DNA from: an uncultured Clostridia bacterium
GTDB lineage: Bacteria > Bacillota > Clostridia > Oscillospirales > Acutalibacteraceae
Assembly (NCBI GenBank): GCA_947624285.1
Contig: CANQJS010000003.1
Coordinates: forward strand, 62,001-126,000
Direction of reading: 5' to 3'
DNA length: 64,000 bases
The position numbers and the translations under genes are program-made. Below, in pieces: positions 17,657 to 24,577 of this stretch (its first letter is position 1; each line of letters opens with the position of its first letter). The notes under the pieces were generated by a model that saw only the letters and a list, made by a program, of their open reading frames with translations, was not told the origin of the DNA and made no database searches.

Positions 17657-18331
17657 GTGGCTCTTATATATGTTCTTGAGGATGACAGCAGCGTAAGGGA
17701 GCTTGAAACCTATGCCCTCACAGGCAGGGGCTATGAGGTAGAGGGCTTCGGCGAGCCGAAGGGATTTTACGCGGCTTTGGCAAAGAAAAAGCCCGACCTC
17801 GTTATAATTGATGTTATGCTGCCCGTTGAGGACGGGCTGAGCGTCACGAAAAAGCTGCGCGCCACCCCCGAATATGACGGTCTCCCGATAATTATCGTAA
17901 CAGCAAAGGATTCTGAGCTTGACTATGTCAAGGGGCTTGAATGCGGGGCGGACGACTATATCGCAAAGCCTTTTTCCGTAATGATTTTCCTTTCCCGCGT
18001 CAAAGCGCTTCTCAGAAGAACGAGTGATAAGGACGAAAGAAAAATCTATACATACAAATCAATTTCGCTGGACGATAAAAGGCACAAGGTCTTTTCATTC
18101 GACAGCGAGGTAGAGCTTACCTATAAGGAATATGAAACGCTGAAATATCTTATAATCAACAAGGGTATTGCCGTAACGAGGGAGCAGCTTTTAAACACCG
18201 TTTGGGGCTACGACAGCGAAAGCGATTCAAGAACGGTAGACAGCCATATACTTACTTTAAGGAAAAAGCTCGGTGAAAGCGGCGCGCTGATAGAGACTAT
18301 CCGCAATGTGGGCTATAAAATAGGTGAGTAG
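17657..18331 (+). CDS. OmpR/PhoB-family response regulator
   Basis: A 224-residue response regulator with receiver domain (acidic EDD at 8-10, phospho-acceptor Asp52 in VIIDVMLP, Lys in the VTAKDSE stretch) and winged-helix output domain (LTYKEYETLKYL, SRTVDSHILTLRKKLG, IRNVGYKIG). The start codon is GTG with a strong ribosome binding site (AAAGGAGAGAGGTCT). The cognate kinase begins immediately after its stop. With the Na/Pi cotransporter upstream, a phosphate-responsive role like PhoB/PhoP is a reasonable inference, but no Pho box was identified. Confidence 0.92.
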   Translation: MALIYVLEDDSSVRELETYALTGRGYEVEGFGEPKGFYAALAKKKPDLVIIDVMLPVEDGLSVTKKLRATPEYDGLPIIIVTAKDSELDYVKGLECGADDYIAKPFSVMIFLSRVKALLRRTSDKDERKIYTYKSISLDDKRHKVFSFDSEVELTYKEYETLKYLIINKGIAVTREQLLNTVWGYDSESDSRTVDSHILTLRKKLGESGALIETIRNVGYKIGE

Positions 18332-18332
18332 A

Positions 18333-19343
18333 ATGATCGACAGAATATTTACTAAAATGCTGTTAGCCGCGTTCGGCTCTTCTTTCGTAACGCTGGCGAT
18401 GATCTTTGCCGTGCTCTATTTTTCAAACGGCGGCGAGGCGGGCGCGGCGCTGCGGCTTCTTGGGCGTTACGGATATATTTTCGCCATTCTCATAATCGCC
18501 GTGACCGTGATCTCACTGCTTGCGGCAAATTCCGCCGCCAAAAGAATAGTAAAGCCCATAGAAAAAATGGGCGAGGATCTAAACGATATTACGGAAAACT
18601 GCCCTTTCGAGGAGCTTGAGCCTTTTACCGAGAAAATAAAAATGCAGCTTGATGAGAAAAACAGGCTGGAGCATCTTACAAAACAGTTCACCGCCAATCT
18701 TTCACACGAGCTGAAAACGCCGCTCACCGCGATATCGGGCTACGGAGAGCTGCTGCAAAACGGCATAGCCGAAAAGGCGGACGCTGAAAAAATAGGCGGC
18801 ATTATTTATAAGGAATCACAGCGGCTGATAAATATCACCCACGATATAATTCAGCTTTCACAGCTTGAGGAATATGATTTCAAGCCGATAATCGACTCCG
18901 CGGATGTCACCGCCGTGGCAAGGGACTGCGCGGACGCGCTTTCGATAGAGGCGCAGAAAAGGGGAATAGCCGTTAATGTCAGCGGCAACGCCTGCCTTGT
19001 GCGCGGCAGCAGGTCTCTTTTAGAGGAGCTCGTTTACAATCTTGTTGACAATGCCGTTCGCTACAACAGGGAAAACGGCGAAGTTTCGGTAAGCGTTGAG
19101 GATGAGGGTAAAAACGCCGTTCTCAAGGTGAGCGATACTGGCATCGGCATACCCGAAAAATATCAGAGCAGGATCTTTGAACGGTTTTTCCGTGTGGATA
19201 AATCCCGTTCCAAAGAAACGGGAGGCACGGGTCTCGGCCTTGCCATCGTTAAGCATACCGTTGAATATCTCGGCGGTGAGCTAAGCCTTAAAAGCAAAGA
19301 AAATGAGGGAACGACCGTAACGGTAAAGCTTCCGAAAAGCTGA
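18333..19343 (+). CDS. Sensor histidine kinase (PhoR-like)
   Basis: About 336 residues: two membrane spans within the first 65 residues with only a short external loop, a linker, HisKA with His125 in NLSHELKTPLTAISGYGELL, and a HATPase domain (N-box ELVYNLVDNAVRYN, DTGIGIP, FERFFRVDKSRS, GGTGLGLAIVKH). ATG at 18333 lies one base after the regulator stop with AGGTGAG upstream; GTG at 18324 overlaps the regulator and adds three residues. The near absence of an external domain fits kinases that sense through partner proteins, as PhoR does with PhoU and the transporter. Confidence 0.92.
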   Translation: MIDRIFTKMLLAAFGSSFVTLAMIFAVLYFSNGGEAGAALRLLGRYGYIFAILIIAVTVISLLAANSAAKRIVKPIEKMGEDLNDITENCPFEELEPFTEKIKMQLDEKNRLEHLTKQFTANLSHELKTPLTAISGYGELLQNGIAEKADAEKIGGIIYKESQRLINITHDIIQLSQLEEYDFKPIIDSADVTAVARDCADALSIEAQKRGIAVNVSGNACLVRGSRSLLEELVYNLVDNAVRYNRENGEVSVSVEDEGKNAVLKVSDTGIGIPEKYQSRIFERFFRVDKSRSKETGGTGLGLAIVKHTVEYLGGELSLKSKENEGTTVTVKLPKS

Positions 19344-19348
19344 TTTGT

Positions 19349-19377
19349 CCGCTCCGCTTCGGAGCGGATTTTTGTTT
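19349..19377 (+). terminator. Rho-independent terminator
   Basis: CCGCTCCG-CTT-CGGAGCGG followed by ATTTTTGTTTT, just after the kinase stop codon. Confidence 0.9.
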
Positions 19378-19410
19378 TAGCTTAGGCGAAGGAGCAAGGC
19401 GGTAGAGCGC

Positions 19411-19467
19411 CAAAAAGAAAGAGCGTGTTTGCGTCGATGATTATCGACGCGAACACGCCCGTTTTTT
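19411..19467. terminator. Long hairpin terminator after nrdG
   Basis: A 15-bp stem (GCGTGTTTGCGTCGA with TCGACGCGAACACGC) with T-rich tracts on both sides; it serves nrdG on the minus strand and can back up the plus-strand terminator. Confidence 0.8.
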
Positions 19468-19475
19468 GCCCGATC

Positions 19476-20000
19476 TCAGTCGAGATAGAGAATTATCTCG
19501 CCGCTCTCAAGCGTTTTTTTTATGTCGATCACCCTTTGATTTTCCGAGCCCCTGAATTTCAGCATAATATTTTTCAGAGCCTTTTCAAATTTTCCGTCAA
19601 CAAGAACATCTATAAGCTCAAGCATTTTTGCCGATATATCCGTGTGGGCGCGCGAGGGCTTTTCGCCGAGTATTTCCTCTATTGTAAAGCCGCTGTAACA
19701 CCACACCGTCTTGTCGGGGTATTTTGCCTTGAAGTTTTGCAGCAGCCCAAGCAGGGTAGGCTGATTTTCGGGCTCAAACGGCTCTCCGCCAAGCAGGGAT
19801 ATTCCCGCTATCCAATCGGGCTCGACAGAGGCGAATATTTCTTCCTCGATTTCTTTTGTGTACGGTCTGCCATAGGCAAAGTCCCACGCTATCTCGTTGA
19901 AGCAGTCGGGGCAGTGGTGGCGGCAGCCCGATACAAAAAGAGAGGTGCGAACGCCCTCTCCGTTTGCAATGTCGTTAGTTTTTATCTCAGCAACATTCAT
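19476..20000 (-). CDS. nrdG: Anaerobic ribonucleotide reductase activating protein
   Basis: A 174-residue radical SAM enzyme. The Fe-S motif is CRHHCPDC (Cx3Cx2C) near residue 30, preceded by the NGEGVRTSLFVSG entry strand, with the GGEPF SAM-contacting motif at about 70-75 and the WCYSGFT stretch later. It uses SAM and an Fe4S4 cluster to install the glycyl radical on NrdD. It begins one base after the nrdD stop codon, as a co-translated pair. The presence of the class III enzyme indicates anaerobic dNTP synthesis. Confidence 0.95.
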   Translation of the reverse strand: MNVAEIKTNDIANGEGVRTSLFVSGCRHHCPDCFNEIAWDFAYGRPYTKEIEEEIFASVEPDWIAGISLLGGEPFEPENQPTLLGLLQNFKAKYPDKTVWCYSGFTIEEILGEKPSRAHTDISAKMLELIDVLVDGKFEKALKNIMLKFRGSENQRVIDIKKTLESGEIILYLD

Positions 20001-20001
20001 A

Positions 20002-22179
20002 TTACAGGTGCAACACTCTTTCTTTGATCTCTTGCGTTCTGCCCTGATTCCAGAACTGCGTGCCTATATATCCGCAGGTGCGGCGGGCAACATTCATCTT
20101 GTCCTGATCCTCGTTGCCGCAGTTGGGGCATCTCCACACAAGCTTGCCGTGTTCGTTTTCAACTACCTGGATCTCGCCGTTGTAGCCGCAGCACTGGCAA
20201 TAGTCGCTCTTTGTGTTGAGCTCGGCGTACATAATGTTATCATAGATATATTTCATAACGCTGAGCACGGCGGGAATATTGTCCTGCATATCGGGAACTT
20301 CAACATAGCTGATGGCGCCGCCGGGGGAAAGACGCTGAAATTCCGCTTCAAAGGAGAGCTTTGTGAAAGCGTCTATCTCCTCGGTAACATGAACATGATA
20401 GCTGTTGGTTATGTAGTTTTTGTCTGTTACGCCGGGGATCTTTCCGAAACGCTTTTGCAGGCATTTCGCGAATTTGTAGGTGGTGGATTCAAGCGGCGTG
20501 CCGTAAACGGAGAAATCTATGTTTTCCTTTTCTTTCCATTCCTTGCAGGCGTCGTTGAGCTTTTGCATAACGGCAAGTGCAAAATCCTTCGCTTCGGGAT
20601 CGGTATGGCTCTTTCCGGTCATATATCTTACGCATTCATAGAGACCCGCGAAGCCGAGTGAGATCGTGGAATATCCGCCGTGGAGCAGCTTGTCTATCGG
20701 CTCGCCTTTTTTGAGCCTTGCAAGAGCGCCGTACTGCCAAAGTATCGGGGCAACATCGCTGGGCGTGCCCATAAGCCTGTTGTGGCGGCACATAAGGGCG
20801 CGGTAGCAAAGGTCGAGTCTGTCATCAAATATCTTCCAGAACTTAGTCATATCCCCGCCTGAGGAGCAGGCGATGTCAACAAGGTTAAGGGTAACTACGC
20901 CCTGATTGAATCTGCCGTAATATTTCGGCTGATTTGTTTCGGGATCAACATAAGGTGTGAGGAAGGAGCGGCAGCCCATGCAGGTGTAAACATAGGAATT
21001 GCCGTTTTTATCTATCTTATATTCCTTCATCTTCTTGGCGGAAATATAGTCGGGCACCATTCTCTTCGCGGTGCATTTTGCCGCAAGGCAGGTGAGATCC
21101 CAATATTTTGAGCCCTCGGTCACATTGTCCTCGTCAAGCACATATATGAGCTTGGGGAACGCGGGAGTGATCCATACGCCGCTCTCGTTCTTTACGCCCT
21201 GAATGCGCTGGTGCAGAACTTCCTCTATTATAAGCTTGAGGTCGTCCCTCGTCTGACCCTCGGGCACTTCGTCAAGATACATAAATACCGTTACGAAAGG
21301 CGCTTGACCGTTTGTGGTCATAAGGGTTATTACCTGATACTGTATCATCTGAACGCCGCGGTTGATCTCGTCTTTTACGCGGACCTCGGTGATTTTATTA
21401 ACCTGCTCTTCGGTCGGCTCTATGCCGGCAAGCTCAAATTCCTCGCGCACATCCTTCTTGAACTTCTGACGGCTCAACTCAACGAACGGGGCAAGGTGCG
21501 AAAGGCTGATGCTCTGGCCGCCGTATTGGTTGGACGCTATCTGGGCGATTATCTGCGTTGCGATATTGCAGGCGGTGGAGAAAGTGTGGGGCTTCTCAAT
21601 CATTGTGCCGCTGATAACGGTGCCGTTTTGAAGCATATCCTCAAGATTTACGAGGCAGCAGTTGTGCATATGCTGGGCGAAATAGTCCGCGTCGTGGAAA
21701 TGGATAAGCCCGTTTTCGTGAGCCTCAACAATATCCTCGGGCAGGAGAATACGCTTTGTGAGATCCTTGGAAACCTCGCCCGCCATATAGTCGCGCTGAA
21801 CGCTGTTGACGGTGGGATTTTTGTTTGAATTTTCCTGCTTGACCTCTTCGTTGTTGCATTCGATAAGGGTGAGTATCTGGTTATCCGTTGTGTTTGCCTT
21901 GCGGATAAGGGTGCGGTTGTAGCGGTATTTAACATATCTTCTTGCCACATCGAATGCGCCCTGCGCCATTATCTGATTTTCTACAATATCCTGAATTTCC
22001 TCAACGGAGAGAGCGCGGTTCGCTTTCTTTATCTTGAATTCAACATATTCGGCAATGTCAAAGATTTGCGAGGGGGTGAGCTCCTCTTTTTCGCAGGCGG
22101 CGTTTGCCTTTGTTACGGCGGCGATTATTTTATTGAGGTCAAAATCAACCTCCGAGCCGTTTCTCTTGATAATTTTCAT
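20002..22179 (-). CDS. nrdD: Anaerobic ribonucleoside-triphosphate reductase (class III)
   Basis: A 725-residue class III ribonucleotide reductase. Residues 1-95 are an ATP-cone (MKIIKRNGSEVDFDLNKI), the allosteric on/off domain. The catalytic barrel follows, and near the C terminus is the zinc site CQCCGYNG...CPNCG and the glycyl-radical loop RRTCGYIGTQFWNQGRTQ. It reduces NTPs to dNTPs with formate or thioredoxin-type reductant. Length and all key sites are intact. It is first in the nrdD-nrdG operon, which has a consensus promoter with a candidate NrdR box just upstream. Confidence 0.97.
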   Translation of the reverse strand: MKIIKRNGSEVDFDLNKIIAAVTKANAACEKEELTPSQIFDIAEYVEFKIKKANRALSVEEIQDIVENQIMAQGAFDVARRYVKYRYNRTLIRKANTTDNQILTLIECNNEEVKQENSNKNPTVNSVQRDYMAGEVSKDLTKRILLPEDIVEAHENGLIHFHDADYFAQHMHNCCLVNLEDMLQNGTVISGTMIEKPHTFSTACNIATQIIAQIASNQYGGQSISLSHLAPFVELSRQKFKKDVREEFELAGIEPTEEQVNKITEVRVKDEINRGVQMIQYQVITLMTTNGQAPFVTVFMYLDEVPEGQTRDDLKLIIEEVLHQRIQGVKNESGVWITPAFPKLIYVLDEDNVTEGSKYWDLTCLAAKCTAKRMVPDYISAKKMKEYKIDKNGNSYVYTCMGCRSFLTPYVDPETNQPKYYGRFNQGVVTLNLVDIACSSGGDMTKFWKIFDDRLDLCYRALMCRHNRLMGTPSDVAPILWQYGALARLKKGEPIDKLLHGGYSTISLGFAGLYECVRYMTGKSHTDPEAKDFALAVMQKLNDACKEWKEKENIDFSVYGTPLESTTYKFAKCLQKRFGKIPGVTDKNYITNSYHVHVTEEIDAFTKLSFEAEFQRLSPGGAISYVEVPDMQDNIPAVLSVMKYIYDNIMYAELNTKSDYCQCCGYNGEIQVVENEHGKLVWRCPNCGNEDQDKMNVARRTCGYIGTQFWNQGRTQEIKERVLHL

Positions 22180-22206
22180 CGTTTTTACCTCTTTTTAATA
22201 CTCTGC

Positions 22207-22229
22207 AATTGTTACAAAATTGTTACAAT
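22207..22229. repeat. Short direct repeat in nrdD leader
   Basis: On the minus strand TGTAACAAT occurs twice separated by two bases, within the untranslated leader of nrdD downstream of the -10. It could be a regulator half-site pair or chance. Confidence 0.5.
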
Positions 22230-22247
22230 GATTTCGTGTGCGTTATC

Positions 22248-22276
22248 ATAATACCAAAATATGACGGCGCTGTCAA
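22248..22276 (-). promoter_or_regulatory. Promoter of nrdDG
   Basis: Minus strand: TTGACA (22271-22276), 17-bp spacer, TATTAT (22248-22253). The rest of the 410-bp gap up to 22590 is AT-rich and holds no gene I can support. Confidence 0.85.
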
Positions 22277-22294
22277 TAAGTTTTTTCAAAAAAA

Positions 22295-22309
22295 TACAAG
22301 ATATTGTGC
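22295..22309 (-). promoter_or_regulatory. Candidate NrdR box
   Basis: Minus strand GCACAATATCTTGTA resembles the NrdR palindrome (ACAC-AATATATTGTGT-like) and sits about 19 bp upstream of the nrdD -35. A second, weaker match lies near 22335-22346 (CTACATATCGTT on the minus strand). NrdR represses ribonucleotide reductase genes in most Firmicutes; the match is by eye only. Confidence 0.4.
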
Positions 22310-22480
22310 ATTTTTTTAAAAATAATTCTCAAAATAACGATATGTAGATTTTTCTTTTTACCGCAAAAAACACGGTTTTTGGCTTGAAAGCTACAAAAAA
22401 CGCGGAAAAAGGTGTAAAAAGTGTTAAAAAGTTACAAAAGTATGAATACGGATTGTATAAAGAAACAATACGAAATCAAA

Positions 22481-22511
22481 GCCGCCGATAATGCTGATAC
22501 AAACCGGCGGC
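22481..22511 (-). terminator. Candidate terminator after small XRE gene
   Basis: GCCGCCG / CGGCGGC stem about 80 bp past the XRE stop. The first 17 bases (GCCGCCGATAATGCTGA) are identical to the terminator after thiT at 23938. Confidence 0.45.
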
Positions 22512-22589
22512 AGTTAAAATATTATTGCGTGGAAATTTTGTGCTTTAAAAAATGCCTACTTGTCGGCGCTCTTTTAATGCAAACGGCAG

Positions 22590-22814
22590 TTATCTGAAAT
22601 CGAAAAGCTCCTTTTCGGTGATTTTCAGCGTTTTGCATATTTTGAAAACAAGGTCGAGCGACGGCGCGTTTTTTCCTATCTCCATTCCCGAAAGATGTGA
22701 GCGGTCGATATCAAGCAGCTCCGCAAACTCAAGCTGTGTGTAGCCGCGCAGCTTACGATAATAGGCTATGTTAAGACCCAATAGCTTGTATTCGTTTGAA
22801 AAATCAATTTTCAT
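22590..22814 (-). CDS. Small XRE-family HTH regulator
   Basis: A 74-residue protein that is almost entirely a Cro/CI-type helix-turn-helix domain: LGLNIAYYRKLRGYTQLEFA, then the recognition region IDRSHLSGMEIGKNAPSLDL and KICKTLKITEKELFDF. No additional domain. Probably an autoregulatory DNA-binding protein. It is divergent from the zinc-ribbon ORF and thiT; the shared intergenic region (22815-22885) is AT-rich with repeated TTATT/AATAA words that could be an operator. Target genes unknown. Confidence 0.85.
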   Translation of the reverse strand: MKIDFSNEYKLLGLNIAYYRKLRGYTQLEFAELLDIDRSHLSGMEIGKNAPSLDLVFKICKTLKITEKELFDFR

Positions 22815-22885
22815 TAAATATCACCATAAAATATTTTAATGTTATTGTTTACAGTAATAAACCTAATAACAATAGATAAATGACT

Positions 22886-22914
22886 ATTGACATAAGGCAA
22901 ATATTGCATTATAA
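22886..22914 (+). promoter_or_regulatory. Consensus promoter of zinc-ribbon ORF
   Basis: TTGACA (22886-22891), 17-bp spacer, TATAAT (22909-22914): a perfect sigma-A consensus. Confidence 0.85.
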
Positions 22915-22944
22915 TAGACAAAAACAGTGCAGAAGGGATATTTT

Positions 22945-23175
22945 GTGAAAACATGTGACAACTGCGCGAGACCGATTGAGGACGAAAGCGCAAAGTCCTT
23001 TGGCGACGGCGCGTTTCTGTGCGATGATTGCTTTGCGCAAATAAGCGGGAGCTTCGCTATTGACAAACACAAGCAAACAAACTATAATAGCAGTAACTTA
23101 ATAAGTCAGGGGTGCCGAAAGGCTGAGATCATACCCTTTGAACCGTACGCCAGCACGAACGGCAGAGACGATTGA
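22945..23175 (+). CDS. Small zinc-ribbon protein overlapping the TPP riboswitch
   Basis: A 76-residue ORF starting with GTG, six bases after AGAAGGGA and 31 nt after a perfect promoter. The N terminus has two CxxC pairs, KTCDNCARPI and FLCDDCFAQI, separated by about 20 residues, a typical zinc-ribbon knuckle arrangement. The last third of the frame runs through a second perfect promoter and the thiamine-pyrophosphate aptamer and stops at its 3' end, so that part of the protein is shaped by RNA structure. Either a real small protein whose 3' end was colonised by the riboswitch, or an ORF open by chance; the promoter, ribosome binding site and Cys spacing favour the first. No function can be named. 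Confidence 0.55.
   Translation: MKTCDNCARPIEDESAKSFGDGAFLCDDCFAQISGSFAIDKHKQTNYNSSNLISQGCRKAEIIPFEPYASTNGRDD
23060..23088 (+). promoter_or_regulatory. Consensus promoter of TPP riboswitch-thiT
   Basis: TTGACA (23060-23065), 17-bp spacer, TATAAT (23083-23088): perfect sigma-A consensus, ending 10 bp before the aptamer and lying inside the coding frame of the zinc-ribbon ORF. Confidence 0.85.
23098..23172 (+). ncRNA. TPP (THI-box) riboswitch
   Basis: The conserved thi-box core is present: CAGGGGTGCC, GGCTGAGA and ACCCTTTGAACC, followed by a shortened variable arm (GCCAGCACGAACGGC) and the closing GGCAGAGA. It binds thiamine pyrophosphate. About 60 bp downstream is an intrinsic terminator (23232-23260), so control is probably by premature termination when TPP is abundant. 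The regulated gene is the thiamine transporter thiT. Confidence 0.92.
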
Positions 23176-23176
23176 G

Positions 23177-23224
23177 ATACATATATTGCGCTGCATTAAA
23201 ATACAGCGGTATATCAATGTATAT
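23177..23224 (+). promoter_or_regulatory. Long imperfect hairpin in riboswitch expression platform
   Basis: ATACAT...ATGTAT closes an inner stem with CGCTG/CAGCG between the TPP aptamer and the terminator. Possibly part of the switching structure. Confidence 0.4.
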
Positions 23225-23231
23225 AAATTAG

Positions 23232-23260
23232 GCCCCGTTCAAAACGGGGCTTTTCTTTTG
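23232..23260 (+). terminator. Riboswitch-controlled terminator before thiT
   Basis: GCCCCGTT-CAA-AACGGGGC followed by TTTTCTTTT, 36 bp upstream of the thiT start codon. Confidence 0.88.
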
Positions 23261-23295
23261 ACTTGTTGAGAATTTTAAAGAAAGGAGAATCACAT

Positions 23296-23904
23296 ATGAG
23301 CAACACTTCGGTAAATAAAACCCAAAGGCTTGTTGAAACCGCGGTTATGATAGCGCTTGCTACGGCGCTTTCCTATGCGGCGCCATGGCAAGCGCCTATG
23401 GGAGGCTCTATCACGCTGTTCAGCCAGGTGCCGATAGTTATAATAGGCTATCGCTACGGTCTCGGCTGGGGCGCATCGACCGGTGTTATCCACGGGCTTC
23501 TTCAGATGGTGCTTCAGGGTCTCGGCAATTTCGGATATGTAAAGGGCATCATCGCCTATCTTATTCTGATTTTCGCCGATTATGTGTTCGCGTTCGCGGC
23601 GCTCGGCGTCGGCGGCGCGCTGTTCAGAAACGCGGTAAAAAATCAGACCCTCGGTCTCGCTCTCGGCGGATTTGTCGCCTCGCTGCTTCGCTTCATCTGC
23701 CATTTTGTATCTGGCGTAACTATCTGGGGCGAATACGCAGACGGCTGGAAGTCGGTCTGGGCGTACAGCTTCGGCTACAACGGCTTTTATATGCTCTTTG
23801 AGTGCATACTGACGGTTGTCGGCGTTGTTGCGCTTTCAATGTTCTTCAATTTCAAAAGCGCGTCGCTTGAATTTAAAACGCCGTCATTCGGCAAAGAAAA
23901 ATAA
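23296..23904 (+). CDS. thiT: ThiT, thiamine ECF transporter S component
   Basis: About 202 residues, six predicted spans, matching ThiT: VETAVMIALATALSYAA at TM1, the GSITLFSQVPIVIIGYRYG loop that contributes to the thiamine site, a later GYVKGIIAYLILIF span, and conserved aromatic positions (W and Y in ISGVTIWGEYA-like region and YSFGYNG). It imports thiamine with a shared ECF module. ATG at 23296 is chosen for its AAAGGAGAA site; the frame extends 11 codons upstream toward the terminator. Preceded by a TPP riboswitch, which independently supports the function. Confidence 0.95.
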   Translation: MSNTSVNKTQRLVETAVMIALATALSYAAPWQAPMGGSITLFSQVPIVIIGYRYGLGWGASTGVIHGLLQMVLQGLGNFGYVKGIIAYLILIFADYVFAFAALGVGGALFRNAVKNQTLGLALGGFVASLLRFICHFVSGVTIWGEYADGWKSVWAYSFGYNGFYMLFECILTVVGVVALSMFFNFKSASLEFKTPSFGKEK

Positions 23905-23937
23905 GAAAACAAAATTTTTGATGCAAGAAAGGCAAAA

Positions 23938-23976
23938 GCCGCCGATAATGCTGACGCATATCGGCGGTCTTTTTCT
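23938..23976 (+). terminator. Terminator after thiT
   Basis: GCCGCCGATA ... TATCGGCGGT stem followed by CTTTTTCT. Shares its 5' arm and loop start with the hairpin at 22481. Confidence 0.82.
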
Positions 23977-23992
23977 GTGTTCAAACGCATCG

Positions 23993-24574
23993 TTATTTCG
24001 TATGCTCGTCAAGAGTCAGCTCATAGGCGGGCAGAAATTCCTTCTTAAAGTATTTTACCTCAGGCATTTCGATATTATCAACGATTTTTCGCTGGCTTTT
24101 CAGCGCGATCTCAAATTCTCTGTTGCCCGCTCTGCATTCCTCAATACATTTTATAAGCGCACCGATTTTGTCCGCCGCCTTAACTATCCTCCAAAGCTCC
24201 TCGTCGCCGTCCCGCTTTTCAAAAAAAGGCTCAAAATCCTCTTTAAATTCGTCGGGCAGCATCGCAACGAGCCTCTCTCCCGCCTTTTTTTCAATATCCC
24301 TGTAAACGCTTTTTATCTCCTCGTTATAATACTTGACGGGGGTTGGCATATCGCCTGTTATGACTTCGGTGGCATCGTGATAGAGGGCGAGCACGGCGCA
24401 TCTTTCGGCATTGTAATTTTTGCCGAATTTTTTATTGCCTATTATGCACAGGGCATGGGATATTACCGCAACGCCGTGGCTGTGCTCCGCTATGTTTTCC
24501 TTGGAAGCGCTGCGCATAAGCGCCCAGCGGTCGATAAGCTTCATTCTGTTGACCATTGCGAAAAAATTGCTCAT
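23993..24574 (-). CDS. yfbR: HD-domain 5'-deoxynucleotidase (YfbR-like)
   Basis: A 193-residue HD hydrolase of the YfbR family. Metal and catalytic motifs are EHSHGVAVISHAL (H and R/E contacts), ALYHDATEVITGDMPTPVKY (HD pair) and a late Asp in VKAADKIGALIKC. YfbR dephosphorylates deoxynucleoside 5'-monophosphates. Its start follows the aspS stop by 3 bp, so it is the third gene of hisS-aspS-yfbR. Length is normal for the family. Confidence 0.88.
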   Translation of the reverse strand: MSNFFAMVNRMKLIDRWALMRSASKENIAEHSHGVAVISHALCIIGNKKFGKNYNAERCAVLALYHDATEVITGDMPTPVKYYNEEIKSVYRDIEKKAGERLVAMLPDEFKEDFEPFFEKRDGDEELWRIVKAADKIGALIKCIEECRAGNREFEIALKSQRKIVDNIEMPEVKYFKKEFLPAYELTLDEHTK

Positions 24575-24577
24575 TTT

